Assembly (NCBI RefSeq): GCF_018139645.1 | Contig: NZ_JAGSPM010000001.1 | Span: 62,001-126,000 of the forward strand | Direction: 5' to 3' | Source of the DNA: Affinundibacterium baiyunense | Lineage (GTDB): Bacteria > Pseudomonadota > Gammaproteobacteria > Burkholderiales > Burkholderiaceae_D | Length of the DNA: 64,000 nucleotides | Shown here: positions 50,516-60,937 of the stretch, one piece after another | Numbering within the stretch: position 1 is the first letter of the stretch | Layout of the letters: every line of letters starts with the position of its first letter | The notes under the pieces: model-generated | What the model saw: the letters and a program-made list of their open reading frames with translations, nothing else | What the model was told of the DNA's origin: nothing | Databases searched by the model: none | Position numbers and translations under genes: made by a program

Positions 50516-50584
50516 AGATCTCAAGGACGAACACTTTTTTAAGCAATTATTTAAAACCGCAGCAATCACTTCAGGAGAAATACC

Positions 50585-51892
50585 ATGACCCAAAAACTCA
50601 CTCGTGAACAGCAAATCGCTGAAATCCAAAAGGATTGGGATACCAATCCGCGCTGGAAAGGTATTAAGCGTAATTACACCGCAGAAGACGTAGTACGTTT
50701 GCGCGGTTCTTTGCAAGTTGAACACACTATCGCAAAAACAGGCGCGTTGAAATTATGGGATTTGGTCAATAACGAACCGTTTGTTAATGCTTTAGGCGCT
50801 TTAACTGGCAATCAAGCGATGCAGCAGGTCAAAGCTGGTTTGAAAGCGATTTACCTCTCTGGCTGGCAAGTCGCTGGCGACGCTAACGTCGCAGGTGAGA
50901 TGTATCCAGATCAATCCCTGTATCCAGCGAACTCTGTCCCTTTAGTCGTTAAGCGCATCAATAATACCTTGACGCGCGCTGATCAAATTCAATGGTCAGA
51001 AGGCTCTGGTGATGTTGATTATTTCGTGCCTATCGTGGCCGATGCTGAAGCCGGTTTTGGTGGCGTATTAAATGCATTCGAATTGATGAAAGCGATGATC
51101 GAAGCGGGTGCTTCTGGCGTTCACTTTGAAGACCAATTAGCTTCTGTGAAAAAATGTGGTCACATGGGCGGCAAGGTATTGGTACCAACACGTGAAGCGG
51201 TGGAAAAACTGAATGCGGCGCGTTTAGCGGCAGACGTTATGGGTACACATACAGTCTTGTTGGCGCGCACCGACGCAGAAGCAGCTGATTTATTGACTTC
51301 CGATATCGATGATAACGACAAGCCATTCTTGACAGGCGAGCGTACCGTGGAAGGCTTCTATAAAACCAAGCCAGGTCTACAGCAATCTATCTCTCGCGGC
51401 TTGGCTTACGCAGAGTATGCCGACATGATTTGGTGTGAAACTGGTAAACCCGATTTGGCATTTGCAAAAGCGTTTGCTGATGCAATTCACGCTAAGTTCC
51501 CAGGCAAATTATTGGCATACAACTGCTCACCAAGCTTTAACTGGAAAAAGAACTTGGACGATGCAACGATTGCGAAATTCCAAAAAGAATTGGGTGCGAT
51601 GGGTTACAAATTCCAATTCATTACATTGGCAGGTTTCCACGCATTGAACTACGGCATGTTCAACTTGGCACACGGCTACGCGCGTCGTCAGATGTCCGCT
51701 TTCGTCGAATTGCAAGAAGCTGAATTTGCGGCAGCGGAGAAGGGCTTTACCGCTGTGAAGCATCAGCGCGAAGTTGGTACAGGCTACTTCGACGCAGTGA
51801 CGCAAGTGATCCAACAAGGTCAATCGTCAACTACGGCTTTGCATGGATCTACTGAGGATGAGCAATTTTTTGACGCTAAGAAGGTTGCCTAA
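50585..51892 (+). CDS. aceA: Isocitrate lyase
   Basis: 435 residues. It splits isocitrate to glyoxylate and succinate in the glyoxylate shunt. The catalytic loop KKCGHMGGK (about 188-196) with nucleophile Cys is present, as are [10 protein letters not shown] (about 150), LARTDAEAA (about 225) and the C-terminal [12 protein letters not shown] (about 316). A TCAGGAGA ribosome binding site precedes the ATG. Malate synthase is not in the window. The gene has its own promoter and terminator. Confidence 0.98.
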   Translation: MTQKLTREQQIAEIQKDWDTNPRWKGIKRNYTAEDVVRLRGSLQVEHTIAKTGALKLWDLVNNEPFVNALGALTGNQAMQQVKAGLKAIYLSGWQVAGDANVAGEMYPDQSLYPANSVPLVVKRINNTLTRADQIQWSEGSGDVDYFVPIVADAEAGFGGVLNAFELMKAMIEAGASGVHFEDQLASVKKCGHMGGKVLVPTREAVEKLNAARLAADVMGTHTVLLARTDAEAADLLTSDIDDNDKPFLTGERTVEGFYKTKPGLQQSISRGLAYAEYADMIWCETGKPDLAFAKAFADAIHAKFPGKLLAYNCSPSFNWKKNLDDATIAKFQKELGAMGYKFQFITLAGFHALNYGMFNLAHGYARRQMSAFVELQEAEFAAAEKGFTAVKHQREVGTGYFDAVTQVIQQGQSSTTALHGSTEDEQFFDAKKVA

Positions 51893-51947
51893 GCTTGCTG
51901 AAGCTTGATTCAGCGTCAATTTGAAGTTGTGAAATTTTGAAACAAAG

Positions 51948-51977
51948 CGGCTGCATTGAAAAATGTGGCCGTTTTTT
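51948..51977 (+). terminator. Intrinsic terminator after aceA
   Basis: CGGCTGCATT (51948-51957) pairs with AATGTGGCCG (51962-51971) through two G-U pairs, then TTTTTT. Confidence 0.8.
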
Positions 51978-52072
51978 ATTTTAAAGACAGAGAGTGGGCA
52001 CGAAAAGAAGTGTGTTGGGTTAGTATTCGAGTATCAAATAATTTAACGATTCACTTGTAGAGATGGTGTTTT

Positions 52073-52756
52073 ATGCTGTTGTCTAGAAATACTCGAGTAA
52101 AAATTTGTGGAGTAACAAGAGCTGAAGATTTACGTGCTGCCGTAGATGCAGGAGCGCATGCACTTGGTTTTGTATTTTACCCACCCAGTCCACGTTACTT
52201 AACTCCTGAAGCTGCTGCGCCGTTGATTGCATCGATGCCGCCATTCGTGACTTCAGTAGGATTGTTTGTTAATGCTAGCGTCGAAGAGATCGACGCGGTA
52301 ATCGCGCAAGCCCCGATTCAATTATTGCAATTTCATGGTGACGAATCTGCAGAAGAGTGTCATCGTCTTGCTACCGCTGTGAACCGGCCTTTTATCCGTG
52401 CTTTTCGGGTAAAACATGACACAAGTGCGGCAGATTTGCTAGAATGCGAAGCTCAATACAAGGCGATTAGTCCCTTATTTCAAGGTTTGTTGCTCGATAC
52501 TTTCGTAGATAGTTTCGGTGGTAGTGGAAAGGTTTTTGATTGGTCTCTCATCCCAAAAGAACTCGCGCCTCGGGTCGTTTTAAGTGGTGGCTTGAGCGTA
52601 CAAAACGCGACTAACGCAGTCGTGCGAGTACGGCCGTTTGCGGTTGACATCAGCAGTGGTGTTGAATTGTCAAAAGGCATTAAGGATGTGGCAAAAATAC
52701 GGTCGTTTGTGCAAGCAGTGCGCTTGGCCGATAGTATGCCAGACATTAAAAAATAG
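52073..52756 (+). CDS. trpF: Phosphoribosylanthranilate isomerase
   Basis: 227 residues, TIM barrel. It performs an Amadori rearrangement in tryptophan synthesis. [15 protein letters not shown] at the start holds the catalytic Cys, and GLLLDTF carries the catalytic Asp region (about 140). [11 protein letters not shown] and [16 protein letters not shown] form the phosphate-binding end. It is followed by trpB after 17 bases. The gene order trpF-trpB-trpA is kept, but truA and asd, frequent upstream in this group, are absent here. Confidence 0.96.
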   Translation: MLLSRNTRVKICGVTRAEDLRAAVDAGAHALGFVFYPPSPRYLTPEAAAPLIASMPPFVTSVGLFVNASVEEIDAVIAQAPIQLLQFHGDESAEECHRLATAVNRPFIRAFRVKHDTSAADLLECEAQYKAISPLFQGLLLDTFVDSFGGSGKVFDWSLIPKELAPRVVLSGGLSVQNATNAVVRVRPFAVDISSGVELSKGIKDVAKIRSFVQAVRLADSMPDIKK

Positions 52757-52773
52757 TTTTCCAAGGAATTCTC

Positions 52774-54066
52774 ATGAAAGAATTATCTTCTCTCGACGCT
52801 CACAATAGTGGATTGTTTGGGCGTCAGTCAGTGGGCGCACAAGCGCCAACCGCGATTTATCATTCCGCAACTTATAATTTTCCTGATGCCAAAGGACACT
52901 TCGGCATGTACGGCGGTACTTTTGTTTCTGAAACTTTGACTCATGCATTAAATGAGTTGAAAGAAGCTTATGCCAAGTTTCAACACGACCCTGCATTTTT
53001 AGAAGAATTTCGTTACGAGCTCAAGCATTTCGTCGGACGTCCATCACCGATTTATCATGCCAAGCGTTGGTCTGAACTCATGGGTGGTGCACAGATTTAT
53101 TTTAAACGCGAAGATTTGAATCATACCGGTGCACATAAAATCAACAACGTGATTGGTCAAGCATTGCTGGCGAAGCGTATGGGTAAACCGCGTGTCATTG
53201 CAGAAACTGGCGCGGGTCAACATGGTGTGGCGACCGCCACAATTTGCGCACGTTTTGGTTTGGAGTGTGTGGTGTACATGGGCTCAGAAGACGTCAAACG
53301 TCAGGCGCAAAATGTGTATCGCATGAAGCTTTTAGGCGCGACCGTTGTGCCAGTTGAATCTGGATCTAAAACATTGAAAGATGCGTTAAACGAAGCGATG
53401 CGTGACTGGGTCGCGAATGTCGATAATACCTTCTATATCATCGGTACCGTCGCTGGACCACATCCTTATCCAATGATGGTTCGTGATTTTCAATCGGTGA
53501 TTGGCGAAGAATGTTTATGGCAGATGCCCGAAGTTGCAGGTCGTCAGCCTGATGTCGTCACTGCATGCGTTGGTGGTGGTTCGAATGCGATGGGAATTTT
53601 TTATCCTTACATCGATTTAAAAGAAGTACAGTTGATTGGTGTCGAGGCAGCAGGTGAGGGCTTAGAAACAGGGAAACATTCTGCATCTATAACGGCGGGT
53701 TCACCAGGTGTTTTGCACGGCAATCGTACTTATTTAATGCAAGATGCGAATGGGCAAGTGATTGAGACTCATTCGGTTTCTGCTGGTCTCGATTATCCAG
53801 GGGTTGGTCCAGAACATGCGTGGCTCAAAGACTCTGGTCGAGCGCAATATGCCACGATTACCGACGAGGAGGCGCTCAAAGCGTTTCATGATTGTTGTCG
53901 TATCGAAGGCATTATTCCGGCATTGGAATCTAGTCATGCATTAGCCTATGCTGCGAAGTTGGCGGCAACTTTGCCAAAAGATAAAATTGTCTTGGCAAAC
54001 TTGTCAGGTCGCGGTGACAAAGACATGCATACCGTTGCAGAACGTGCTGGCTTGAAGTTTTACTGA
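52774..54066 (+). CDS. trpB: Tryptophan synthase beta chain
   Basis: 430 residues; PLP-dependent, joins indole and serine. The PLP Lys is in [13 protein letters not shown] (about 120), the phosphate loop is GGGSNAMG (about 266), and the C-terminal LSGRGDKDM is standard. About 30 residues before the usual start ([15 protein letters not shown]) form an N-terminal extension. The ATG at 52774 has AAGGAA upstream, so the extension seems real. Confidence 0.97.
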   Translation: MKELSSLDAHNSGLFGRQSVGAQAPTAIYHSATYNFPDAKGHFGMYGGTFVSETLTHALNELKEAYAKFQHDPAFLEEFRYELKHFVGRPSPIYHAKRWSELMGGAQIYFKREDLNHTGAHKINNVIGQALLAKRMGKPRVIAETGAGQHGVATATICARFGLECVVYMGSEDVKRQAQNVYRMKLLGATVVPVESGSKTLKDALNEAMRDWVANVDNTFYIIGTVAGPHPYPMMVRDFQSVIGEECLWQMPEVAGRQPDVVTACVGGGSNAMGIFYPYIDLKEVQLIGVEAAGEGLETGKHSASITAGSPGVLHGNRTYLMQDANGQVIETHSVSAGLDYPGVGPEHAWLKDSGRAQYATITDEEALKAFHDCCRIEGIIPALESSHALAYAAKLAATLPKDKIVLANLSGRGDKDMHTVAERAGLKFY

Positions 54067-54207
54067 TCAAGTACGCAAGCTAATAAATACAGCGTGAATT
54101 TCTGCATTCAAAAAAGCCAATTACCGGATATGACGAATGAAATTTGTTGATGCCGGTACTGCGCTTCCCAATTAACTTCTACTTATTGAAGATGGATAGC
54201 AAATACT

Positions 54208-55005
54208 ATGTCCCGAATTCAAACATGTTTGGCCGCATTGGCGGCAAAAAATAAAAAAGGCTTGATTCCATTTATCACCGCAGGCGATCCTGATCCCGAG
54301 TTAACTTTGCCGTTGATGCACGCCTTAGTTGAAGGTGGTGCCGATATTATTGAGTTAGGGGTGCCATTTTCTGACCCTATGGCGGATGGTCCGGTGATTC
54401 AAAGAGCATCCGAACGCGCTCTGCTGAAAGGTGTAGGATTGCGTGATGTGTTGGCAATCGTGAAGCAATTTCGCGAAACCAACCAAGTGACTCCGGTGGT
54501 ATTGATGGGCTATGCCAATCCGATAGAGCGCATGGGACAAGAGCAATTTATTCAAGCCGCTGCAGATGTTGGGGTAGATGGCGTGTTGGTGGTTGATTAT
54601 CCGCCAGAAGAGTGTGAATACTTTGCCGAGAATATGCACAAGAATGGCATGGATACAATTTTCTTATTGGCTCCTACGTCTACCGATGAGCGCATCGCAC
54701 AAGTTGGAAAAATTGCGACTGGCTATGTGTATTATGTTTCGTTGAAAGGTGTTACAGGCTCCGGGGCTTTGGATTTGGATGCTGTAGCGGCGATGATTCC
54801 CCGCATCAAAAAGCACGTCAATGTGCCGGTTGGTGTCGGTTTTGGCATTCGTGATGGCGTCACGGCAAAGGCGATTTCGTCAGTGTCGGATGCGGTCGTG
54901 ATTGGTTCGAGAATTATTCAAGAACTGGAAAATACTCCAAGAGAACAAGCTGTATCGGCAGTGCAGCAATTTATATCCGAGATCCGCCACGCTCTTGATA
55001 AATGA
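54208..55005 (+). CDS. trpA: Tryptophan synthase alpha chain
   Basis: 265 residues, TIM barrel. It cleaves indole-glycerol phosphate and channels indole to TrpB. Catalytic Glu is in [21 protein letters not shown] (about 49) and catalytic Asp in [14 protein letters not shown] (about 60 residues later in the same barrel). [10 protein letters not shown] (about 175) and VGFGIRDG are typical. It is separated from trpB by 141 bases with no methylase gene between, unlike some relatives. Confidence 0.97.
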   Translation: MSRIQTCLAALAAKNKKGLIPFITAGDPDPELTLPLMHALVEGGADIIELGVPFSDPMADGPVIQRASERALLKGVGLRDVLAIVKQFRETNQVTPVVLMGYANPIERMGQEQFIQAAADVGVDGVLVVDYPPEECEYFAENMHKNGMDTIFLLAPTSTDERIAQVGKIATGYVYYVSLKGVTGSGALDLDAVAAMIPRIKKHVNVPVGVGFGIRDGVTAKAISSVSDAVVIGSRIIQELENTPREQAVSAVQQFISEIRHALDK

Positions 55006-55126
55006 ATCTGGTCGATATCGTTGATTTTGTATTATTTGCAAATTTTCAGTGAAGACTATGCAAATCTATGCAAATTTAAGCACCTGAGATCGAGTCAGAT
55101 TTCGTTGTTGAATAGTTATCTGAGTC

Positions 55127-55166
55127 GCAATTGGCGCCGAAATAGAATAGAATACGCGCCAATTGC
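55127..55166. promoter_or_regulatory. Perfect 11-bp inverted repeat upstream of accD
   Basis: GCAATTGGCGC (55127-55137) and GCGCCAATTGC (55156-55166), spacer 18 bases. The spacer contains two overlapping TAGAAT hexamers that could serve as a -10 box. It may be an operator around the accD promoter, or a hairpin in an upstream transcript. Confidence 0.6.
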
Positions 55167-55233
55167 AGCATTCCACGAAGAATGCGCCCCCGTTTGATGT
55201 CATAAATCATCAAGCAGATATGAGGAGAGAACT

Positions 55234-56106
55234 ATGAGTTGGTTAGAGAAATTACTTCCCCCACGTATTCAACGCTCTGAGACGGCAAACCGCCGTTCTA
55301 TGCCAGAAGGTTTATGGGTTAAATGTCCATCTTGTGAAGCCGTTTTATATCGTTCTGATTTAGAAGCAAATGTGCATGTTTGTTCTAAATGTGATCACCA
55401 TTTACGTATCAGTGCACGTGAGCGCCTTGACGCTTTGCTGGACACAGGTGGTCGCTACGAAATCGGTCAAGAAGTTGTTCCTGTTGATACTTTAAAGTTT
55501 AAAGACAGTAAAAAATATCCAGAGCGCTTGAAAGATGCGATGGATAGTACGAATGAAACTGATGCGCTCGTTGTCATGGGTGGCTCAATTATGTCGGTTC
55601 CTGCTGTCGTTGCCTGCTTTGAATTTGGATTCATGGGCGGCTCTATGGGATCTGTTGTTGGTGAACGATTTGTGCGTGGTGTACAAACTGCTCTAGAGCA
55701 AAAGGTGCCATTTATTTGTTTCACCGCGACTGGTGGCGCGCGTATGCAAGAAGGCTTGTTGTCTTTGATGCAGATGGCTAAAACGACGGCGATGTTGACT
55801 AAACTCTCCGAGAAAAAATTACCATTTATTTCTGTTTTAACTGATCCAACGATGGGTGGTGTTTCCGCTTCCTTCGCCTTCATGGGTGATGTTGTAATTG
55901 CAGAACCAAAAGCATTGATCGGATTTGCTGGCCCACGGGTGATTGAAAACACCGTGCGTGAAAAGCTCCCAGAAGGATTTCAGCGTGCAGAATTTTTGCT
56001 GCAAAAAGGTGCAGTTGATATGGTGGTTGATCGCCGTAAATTGCGGGAAGAGCTGGCACGTTTAATGGCGCTTTTACAAAATCAGCCTGTCGAAGCGGTC
56101 TCTTAA
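55234..56106 (+). CDS. accD: Acetyl-CoA carboxylase carboxyltransferase beta subunit
   Basis: 290 residues. With AccA it transfers CO2 from biotin to acetyl-CoA. An N-terminal zinc ribbon CPSC-x15-CSKC (about 29-50) is followed by the crotonase-like domain, including [12 protein letters not shown] (about 160), [12 protein letters not shown] (about 207) and [13 protein letters not shown] (about 228). A strong TGAGGAGAG ribosome binding site precedes the ATG. folC follows after a terminator. Confidence 0.98.
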   Translation: MSWLEKLLPPRIQRSETANRRSMPEGLWVKCPSCEAVLYRSDLEANVHVCSKCDHHLRISARERLDALLDTGGRYEIGQEVVPVDTLKFKDSKKYPERLKDAMDSTNETDALVVMGGSIMSVPAVVACFEFGFMGGSMGSVVGERFVRGVQTALEQKVPFICFTATGGARMQEGLLSLMQMAKTTAMLTKLSEKKLPFISVLTDPTMGGVSASFAFMGDVVIAEPKALIGFAGPRVIENTVREKLPEGFQRAEFLLQKGAVDMVVDRRKLREELARLMALLQNQPVEAVS

Positions 56107-56123
56107 ATTCAAACCCTTGTTAT

Positions 56124-56168
56124 AGCCTGAAGAAATTTGCTTATTAGGCAAAATCTTCAGGCTTTTTT
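56124..56168 (+). terminator. Intrinsic terminator after accD
   Basis: AGCCTGAAGA near 56125 pairs with TCTTCAGGCT, with a further inner stem (ATTTGC / GCAAAA), then TTTTTT. Confidence 0.85.
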
Positions 56169-56205
56169 ATTTTTCAGCATCTTAGAAATTTAAAGCAAAA
56201 TTAAT

Positions 56206-57510
56206 ATGACCAGTTCCAGTATTGCAGCCTTACCTACCACTTTGCCTGCTTGGTTGTCAGTGTTAGAAACACGTCACTCGAAAGAGATTGATATGGGTTT
56301 GGACCGTGTATCACAAGTCAAACAGCAATTAGATATTCGCTTTGGCTGCCCGGTGATCATGGTTGCTGGAACGAACGGTAAAGGTTCGACGTGTGCAATG
56401 TTGGAGGCTATATTAATGCAGGCCGGCTATCGTGTCGGTTTGTACAGTAAGCCGCATTTTTTGGACTTTAATGAACGCGCTCGAATTAATGGCATTCCTG
56501 TTGCTGATGAGCTATTTGTACGCGTTTTTGAGCAAGTAGAGAATGCGCGTGGCAACACGTCTCTTACTTATTTCGAGTTCACAACCTTAGCGATTTGTAA
56601 GCTATTGGCGGAGGCTCCACTTGATGTTGTTATCTTAGAAGTCGGTTTGGGTGGACGTTTGGATGCAGTCAACGTGATCGACGCGGATGTCTCGATTGTG
56701 ACTAGTGTCGACATTGATCATGTTGACTATCTTGGTGATACGCGAGAAAAAATTGGATTTGAAAAAGCGGGAATTTTTCGAGCCGGTAAAGTTGCGATTT
56801 GTAGTGATCCTCAACCGCCGCAAAGCTTGATTGAACATGCCAATAAAATCGGCGCGGATCTACGTTTATTTGGTCGTGATTTCAATTACAACGGTGACAA
56901 ACAACAATGGAACTTTGGTGGTCGTGAGCAACGACGTAATTCACTAGCCTACCCAAGTCTGCGCGGAGCAAATCAATTGCTCAATGCTTCTGCTGTTTTA
57001 GCTGCATTAGAAGCCTTACGTCACCAGCTTCCCGTTGGTGCACAGGAGGTGAGAACTGGTTTAGTGATGGTGGATTTGCCCGGTCGATTCCAGGTGTTGC
57101 CGGGACGTCCAACGGTCGTGTTAGATGTTGCGCATAATCCGCACGCGGCGGCAACCTTGGCGCAAAATCTCGACAATATGGGCTTCCACGCCTACACCTA
57201 CGCAGTGTTTGGTTCGATGTTGGATAAAGATATTGAAGGTGTGATTTCGCACATGCAAGGCAAAGTGGATCACTGGTGTGTCTGTGATCTGCCATTGCCA
57301 CGTGCTGCGTCCTCGGATCATTTGGTCGATGCATTGAAAGCTACTGGCGTACAAGAAGATCAAGAACATAGTGTGCAAAAATTCAATAGTCCCGAAGATG
57401 CATATATGTTTGCAATCAGCAAAGCGGGGGAAAATGATAGAATAGTGGTCTTCGGTTCGTTTTTGACAGTAGCAGGTGTCATGCGAGCTAGAAGAAACGC
57501 TCAATCCTAA
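56206..57510 (+). CDS. folC: Dihydrofolate/folylpolyglutamate synthase
   Basis: 434 residues, Mur ligase superfamily. ATP loop VAGTNGKGST (about 49-58), YSKPHFLDFNERARING (about 83), the EVGLGGRLDAVNVID segment (about 144) and SVDIDHVDYLG are visible; the C-terminal domain starts near 300 with VLDVAHNPHAA. It adds glutamates to folates. It lies upstream of a SPOR-domain gene, the usual order folC-dedD-cvpA-purF. Confidence 0.96.
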   Translation: MTSSSIAALPTTLPAWLSVLETRHSKEIDMGLDRVSQVKQQLDIRFGCPVIMVAGTNGKGSTCAMLEAILMQAGYRVGLYSKPHFLDFNERARINGIPVADELFVRVFEQVENARGNTSLTYFEFTTLAICKLLAEAPLDVVILEVGLGGRLDAVNVIDADVSIVTSVDIDHVDYLGDTREKIGFEKAGIFRAGKVAICSDPQPPQSLIEHANKIGADLRLFGRDFNYNGDKQQWNFGGREQRRNSLAYPSLRGANQLLNASAVLAALEALRHQLPVGAQEVRTGLVMVDLPGRFQVLPGRPTVVLDVAHNPHAAATLAQNLDNMGFHAYTYAVFGSMLDKDIEGVISHMQGKVDHWCVCDLPLPRAASSDHLVDALKATGVQEDQEHSVQKFNSPEDAYMFAISKAGENDRIVVFGSFLTVAGVMRARRNAQS

Positions 57511-57537
57511 GCGACCTACCAAAGAAAATTATTTGCT

Positions 57538-58602
57538 ATGAGCCTAGACTCGCTATTTAAGCAAAATAACAAGAAAAATAATGACGCTGAATTCACCGAC
57601 GATGTGAGTGGTGAATATCGATCACGCGCCGAAGAAGATAGTTTAAACGCCTCTGAATCCTCAGGACGCACGCAAAGTAAGTCGGCAAGATCCAATAAAC
57701 GTGCAGCGAATACCTCAAATACACGTAAAAATCATTCTGATGATCATGCTTTACCAGAAAAAAAACGCGCGCGTCGTCGTCTTATTGGTGCTGTAGCACT
57801 TGTTTTGGCTGCTGTGATTGGCCTGCCTATGGTGTTCGATTCAGAGCCAAAACAGATCGCGCCGCAAATCGCGATAGAGATTCCTTCCAAAGACGAGCTC
57901 GTACCCAAGTCTCCCGTAGTAAATTCTCCGACTATAGAGCCATCTAAAAATCTGAATCAAAGTATTGATCAATCAGAAGAGGTCATTCAAGCAGTTACAG
58001 CTCCTGTGCAAAGTGCTAAGCCAGACGCGACCTCAAGCGATACCCGTCAAGTTGTTGGTGTTGATTCGCAAGCTAAGACTATTGTCGCTGCAAATGGAAA
58101 GCAGGTTGATAAGAAAGTCGATGTGACGACTGCAACCAATGCAAACACAGCGACTGCAGCGAATAAAGTGGTCGCAACTCAATCACCGCCTTCTACCACC
58201 AAGCCTGCCTTGGAACATAACAAAAAGCCTGAAGTAAAAGTTGACTCCAAAAAAGAAAATCAAGACGATGCAGCGAAAGCGCTTGCTTTATTAGAAGGAC
58301 GCGCTGTTCCTGAAGACTTGGCTAAAGCGGACGCAAAAAACGACAGCAAAGCAAACAAGCTTGATAACGCGGCTGGTTCTTTCGTCATTCAAGTTGCAGC
58401 TTTAAATTCCGCAGCAAAAATAAAAGAGTTACAAGCCAAGTTGAAAGCGGCGAATATTAATTCGTACACGCAAAAAGTGATTACGAAAAATGGTGAAGTT
58501 AGTCGCATCCGGGTCGGTCCTTTTGCTAATAAAGCCGAGGCCGAAAAAATGCGCGCGAAATTAGTGAAGATAGGTTTGAGTGGTTCTTTGATACCAAATT
58601 AA
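57538..58602 (+). CDS. SPOR-domain protein, DedD-like
   Basis: 354 residues. A cytoplasmic, highly charged N-terminal region, one membrane helix (about 80-98, LIGAVALVLAAVIGLPMVF), a long low-complexity Ser/Thr/Lys linker in the periplasm and a C-terminal SPOR domain (about 280-354, SFVIQVAALNSAAKIKELQAKLKAANI). SPOR domains bind denuded peptidoglycan at the septum, and DedD is a cell division protein encoded next to cvpA. The position supports this assignment. Confidence 0.9.
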   Translation: MSLDSLFKQNNKKNNDAEFTDDVSGEYRSRAEEDSLNASESSGRTQSKSARSNKRAANTSNTRKNHSDDHALPEKKRARRRLIGAVALVLAAVIGLPMVFDSEPKQIAPQIAIEIPSKDELVPKSPVVNSPTIEPSKNLNQSIDQSEEVIQAVTAPVQSAKPDATSSDTRQVVGVDSQAKTIVAANGKQVDKKVDVTTATNANTATAANKVVATQSPPSTTKPALEHNKKPEVKVDSKKENQDDAAKALALLEGRAVPEDLAKADAKNDSKANKLDNAAGSFVIQVAALNSAAKIKELQAKLKAANINSYTQKVITKNGEVSRIRVGPFANKAEAEKMRAKLVKIGLSGSLIPN

Positions 58603-58688
58603 TGAAGAAATTTCTGAGACCACGTAATACGCTTTTTATAGAAACTTGATGTTCGACTTTTTGATCGACTTTTTTTGCAGATAGATTC

Positions 58689-59177
58689 GTGACTTTATTT
58701 GATTACATCGTTTTATTTATCATTATTTGCTCCGTAGTAATAAGCACTTTACGCGGTTTGATTAAGGAAATTTTGTCTTTGATCAGTTGGATAGTCGCAT
58801 TAGTGGTAGCAAATGCGTTTGGTGCGACGGTAGCAAACTGGTTACCAGATGTGATCCCTGGACAACTGAGTCGAATGATTGTGGCTTTTCTTGCCTTGTT
58901 CATTGGTGTGCGTTTATTGATGGCTTTATTGATGCGCGCAGTGGATGCCATGATTAAGGCAAGTGGATTAAGTTTAGCTGATCGTGGATTGGGTGGTTTG
59001 TTTGGTTTGGCACGTGGCTGCGTGATTGTGATGGCGATTGTCTTGGTTTGTGGCATGACCGCGATTCCACAACAAGCATTTTGGAAAGACGCATTGTTAA
59101 GCCCCGTTGCGGTTAGCGCTGTGCGAACTGTGATGCCATTCTTACCCGGCTCTGTGACTCAGCACGTGAGACTGTAA
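58689..59177 (+). CDS. cvpA: CvpA family membrane protein
   Basis: 162 residues, four helices (about 5-20, 25-50, 62-85 and 98-122). The start TLFDYIVLFIIICSVVISTLRGLIKEILSLISWIVALVVA is typical of CvpA. It was named for colicin V production and affects envelope homeostasis in ways still unclear. It starts with GTG at 58689. It directly precedes purF, as in E. coli. Confidence 0.93.
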   Translation: MTLFDYIVLFIIICSVVISTLRGLIKEILSLISWIVALVVANAFGATVANWLPDVIPGQLSRMIVAFLALFIGVRLLMALLMRAVDAMIKASGLSLADRGLGGLFGLARGCVIVMAIVLVCGMTAIPQQAFWKDALLSPVAVSAVRTVMPFLPGSVTQHVRL

Positions 59178-59229
59178 AGCTCAAGTTTTGTTTGTTTTAT
59201 TTTTATTTCGTTTTTTTTAGGAGTCCACC

Positions 59230-60750
59230 ATGTGTGGCATCGTTGGCGTAGTCTCAAAAAATCCTGTAAATCAATTGATCTATGATGCACTGTTGTTGTT
59301 GCAGCATCGTGGTCAAGATGCCGCTGGTATCGCTACTAGTCATGGCAGCAAATTTGCTATGCACAAGGCAAACGGCTTAGTGCGTGACGTTTTCCGTACA
59401 CGCAATATGCGATCCTTGCCGGGCAATATCGGTATTGGTCAAGTGCGTTATCCAACTGCTGGTTCAACTAGCGAAGAAGAAGCGCAACCATTTTATGTCA
59501 ATGCACCGTTCGGTATTGTGTTGGCGCACAACGGTAACTTGACGAATGCGAGCGAATTAAAGGTCGAGTTATTTAAAAATGATTACCGTCATTTGAATAC
59601 CGACTCTGATTCAGAAGTATTACTGAACATTCTCGCGCATCAGATTCAAGAAGTGGTGAGTGGCTATTCTCTTGATCCGGTATCGCTGTTCCGTGCAGTA
59701 TCGATGTTGCATCGTCGTGTGCGTGGTTCTTATGCGGTGGTCGCGCAGATTGCTGGTCATGGCATGTTGGCTTTCCGCGATCCATTTGGTATTCGACCAT
59801 TATGTTTAGGCTCCGCGCAAACTGATAATGGCATTGAATATATGCTTGCAAGTGAATCGGTTGCTTTGGAAGGAACAGGATTTAAATTTGAACGCGATGT
59901 TGCGCCCGGTGAAGCAATCTTTATTGACTTGGACGGCAAGCTGTATAGCGAACAATGTGCCGAGAATCCAAGCTTAAATCCTTGTGCTTTCGAATTCGTT
60001 TATTTGGCACGTCCAGATTCGACTATTGATGGAACTTCGGTTTATCAAACCCGTTTGAATATGGGTAACTATTTGGCTGAGAAAATTCGTTCACAATTTT
60101 CTGCCGGTGACATCGACGTCGTCATGCCAATTCCAGATTCCTCTCGTCCATCTGCAATGGAGTTAGCTAAATCACTCAATTTAGATTATCGCGAAGGCTT
60201 TATTAAAAATCGTTATATTGGTCGTACCTTCATGATGCCAGGTCAGGCAATTCGTAAGAAGTCGGTACGTCAAAAGTTGAATGCGATCGCCTCTGAATTT
60301 AAGGGCAAGAATGTGCTGTTAGTCGATGACTCAATTGTGCGTGGTACGACCAGCCGTGAAATCGTTCAAATGGCGCGTGAGTCTGGCGCTCGTAAAGTCA
60401 TTTTTGCATCAGCAGCACCTCCAGTGCAATTTCCTAATGTCTACGGTATCGATATGCCGACAAGAAGTGAATTGATTGCCTATGGTCGTTCACAAGAAGA
60501 AATTTGCCGCGAAATCACTGCAGATGCTTTGGTTTATCAAGACGTGGCAGATATGAAGCGCGCGATTGCAGATGCAAACCCTGCTTTGAAGAGCATAGAG
60601 GCTTCTTGCTTCGATGGTTTCTATATTACAGGCGATGTGACACCGGATTATTTAGACCGACTTGAGGCAGCACGTAATGGATCGAGATCTGATAAAGAAG
60701 ATATGGTTCGTTCGCAATTGAATTTGAATTTGTCACATAGCACGGACTAA
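59230..60750 (+). CDS. purF: Amidophosphoribosyltransferase
   Basis: 506 residues; first committed step of purine synthesis, PRPP plus glutamine to phosphoribosylamine. The N-terminal nucleophile Cys2 is exposed after Met removal (MCGIVGVVS); the Ntn glutaminase domain has AHNGNLTNA (about 100). The transferase domain contains the PRPP-binding VLLVDDSIVRGTTSREIV (about 363-380). A TAGGAG ribosome binding site precedes the ATG. Confidence 0.98.
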   Translation: MCGIVGVVSKNPVNQLIYDALLLLQHRGQDAAGIATSHGSKFAMHKANGLVRDVFRTRNMRSLPGNIGIGQVRYPTAGSTSEEEAQPFYVNAPFGIVLAHNGNLTNASELKVELFKNDYRHLNTDSDSEVLLNILAHQIQEVVSGYSLDPVSLFRAVSMLHRRVRGSYAVVAQIAGHGMLAFRDPFGIRPLCLGSAQTDNGIEYMLASESVALEGTGFKFERDVAPGEAIFIDLDGKLYSEQCAENPSLNPCAFEFVYLARPDSTIDGTSVYQTRLNMGNYLAEKIRSQFSAGDIDVVMPIPDSSRPSAMELAKSLNLDYREGFIKNRYIGRTFMMPGQAIRKKSVRQKLNAIASEFKGKNVLLVDDSIVRGTTSREIVQMARESGARKVIFASAAPPVQFPNVYGIDMPTRSELIAYGRSQEEICREITADALVYQDVADMKRAIADANPALKSIEASCFDGFYITGDVTPDYLDRLEAARNGSRSDKEDMVRSQLNLNLSHSTD

Positions 60751-60777
60751 AGTTAAAAAAATTTGTGTTCGCAATCA

Positions 60778-60811
60778 ATCGCCGTTAGTGAAAGCTAACG
60801 GCGATTTTTTT
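60778..60811 (+). terminator. Intrinsic terminator after purF
   Basis: ATCGCCGTTAG (60778-60788) and CTAACGGCGAT (60795-60805) form a perfect stem with a six-base loop, followed by TTTTTT. Confidence 0.9.
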
Positions 60812-60937
60812 GCGCTGTTTGCTGACATTTGTCATATAAAAGTCGTGGCAAATGCTTCTATTTATGCAATTTCATTTGTCGCACAATGATCAGGAATTTA
60901 GATTGAACTGATAACGAATTTTTTGATTGGACCGACA

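Larger units (their letters stand above)
50282..50584. other. aceA regulatory region
   Basis: 303 bases, very AT-rich in its first half, without a gene. The second half contains the palindrome at 50471-50486 and the promoter at 50487-50515. No clear terminator for the YihY-family gene was found. Confidence 0.6.
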
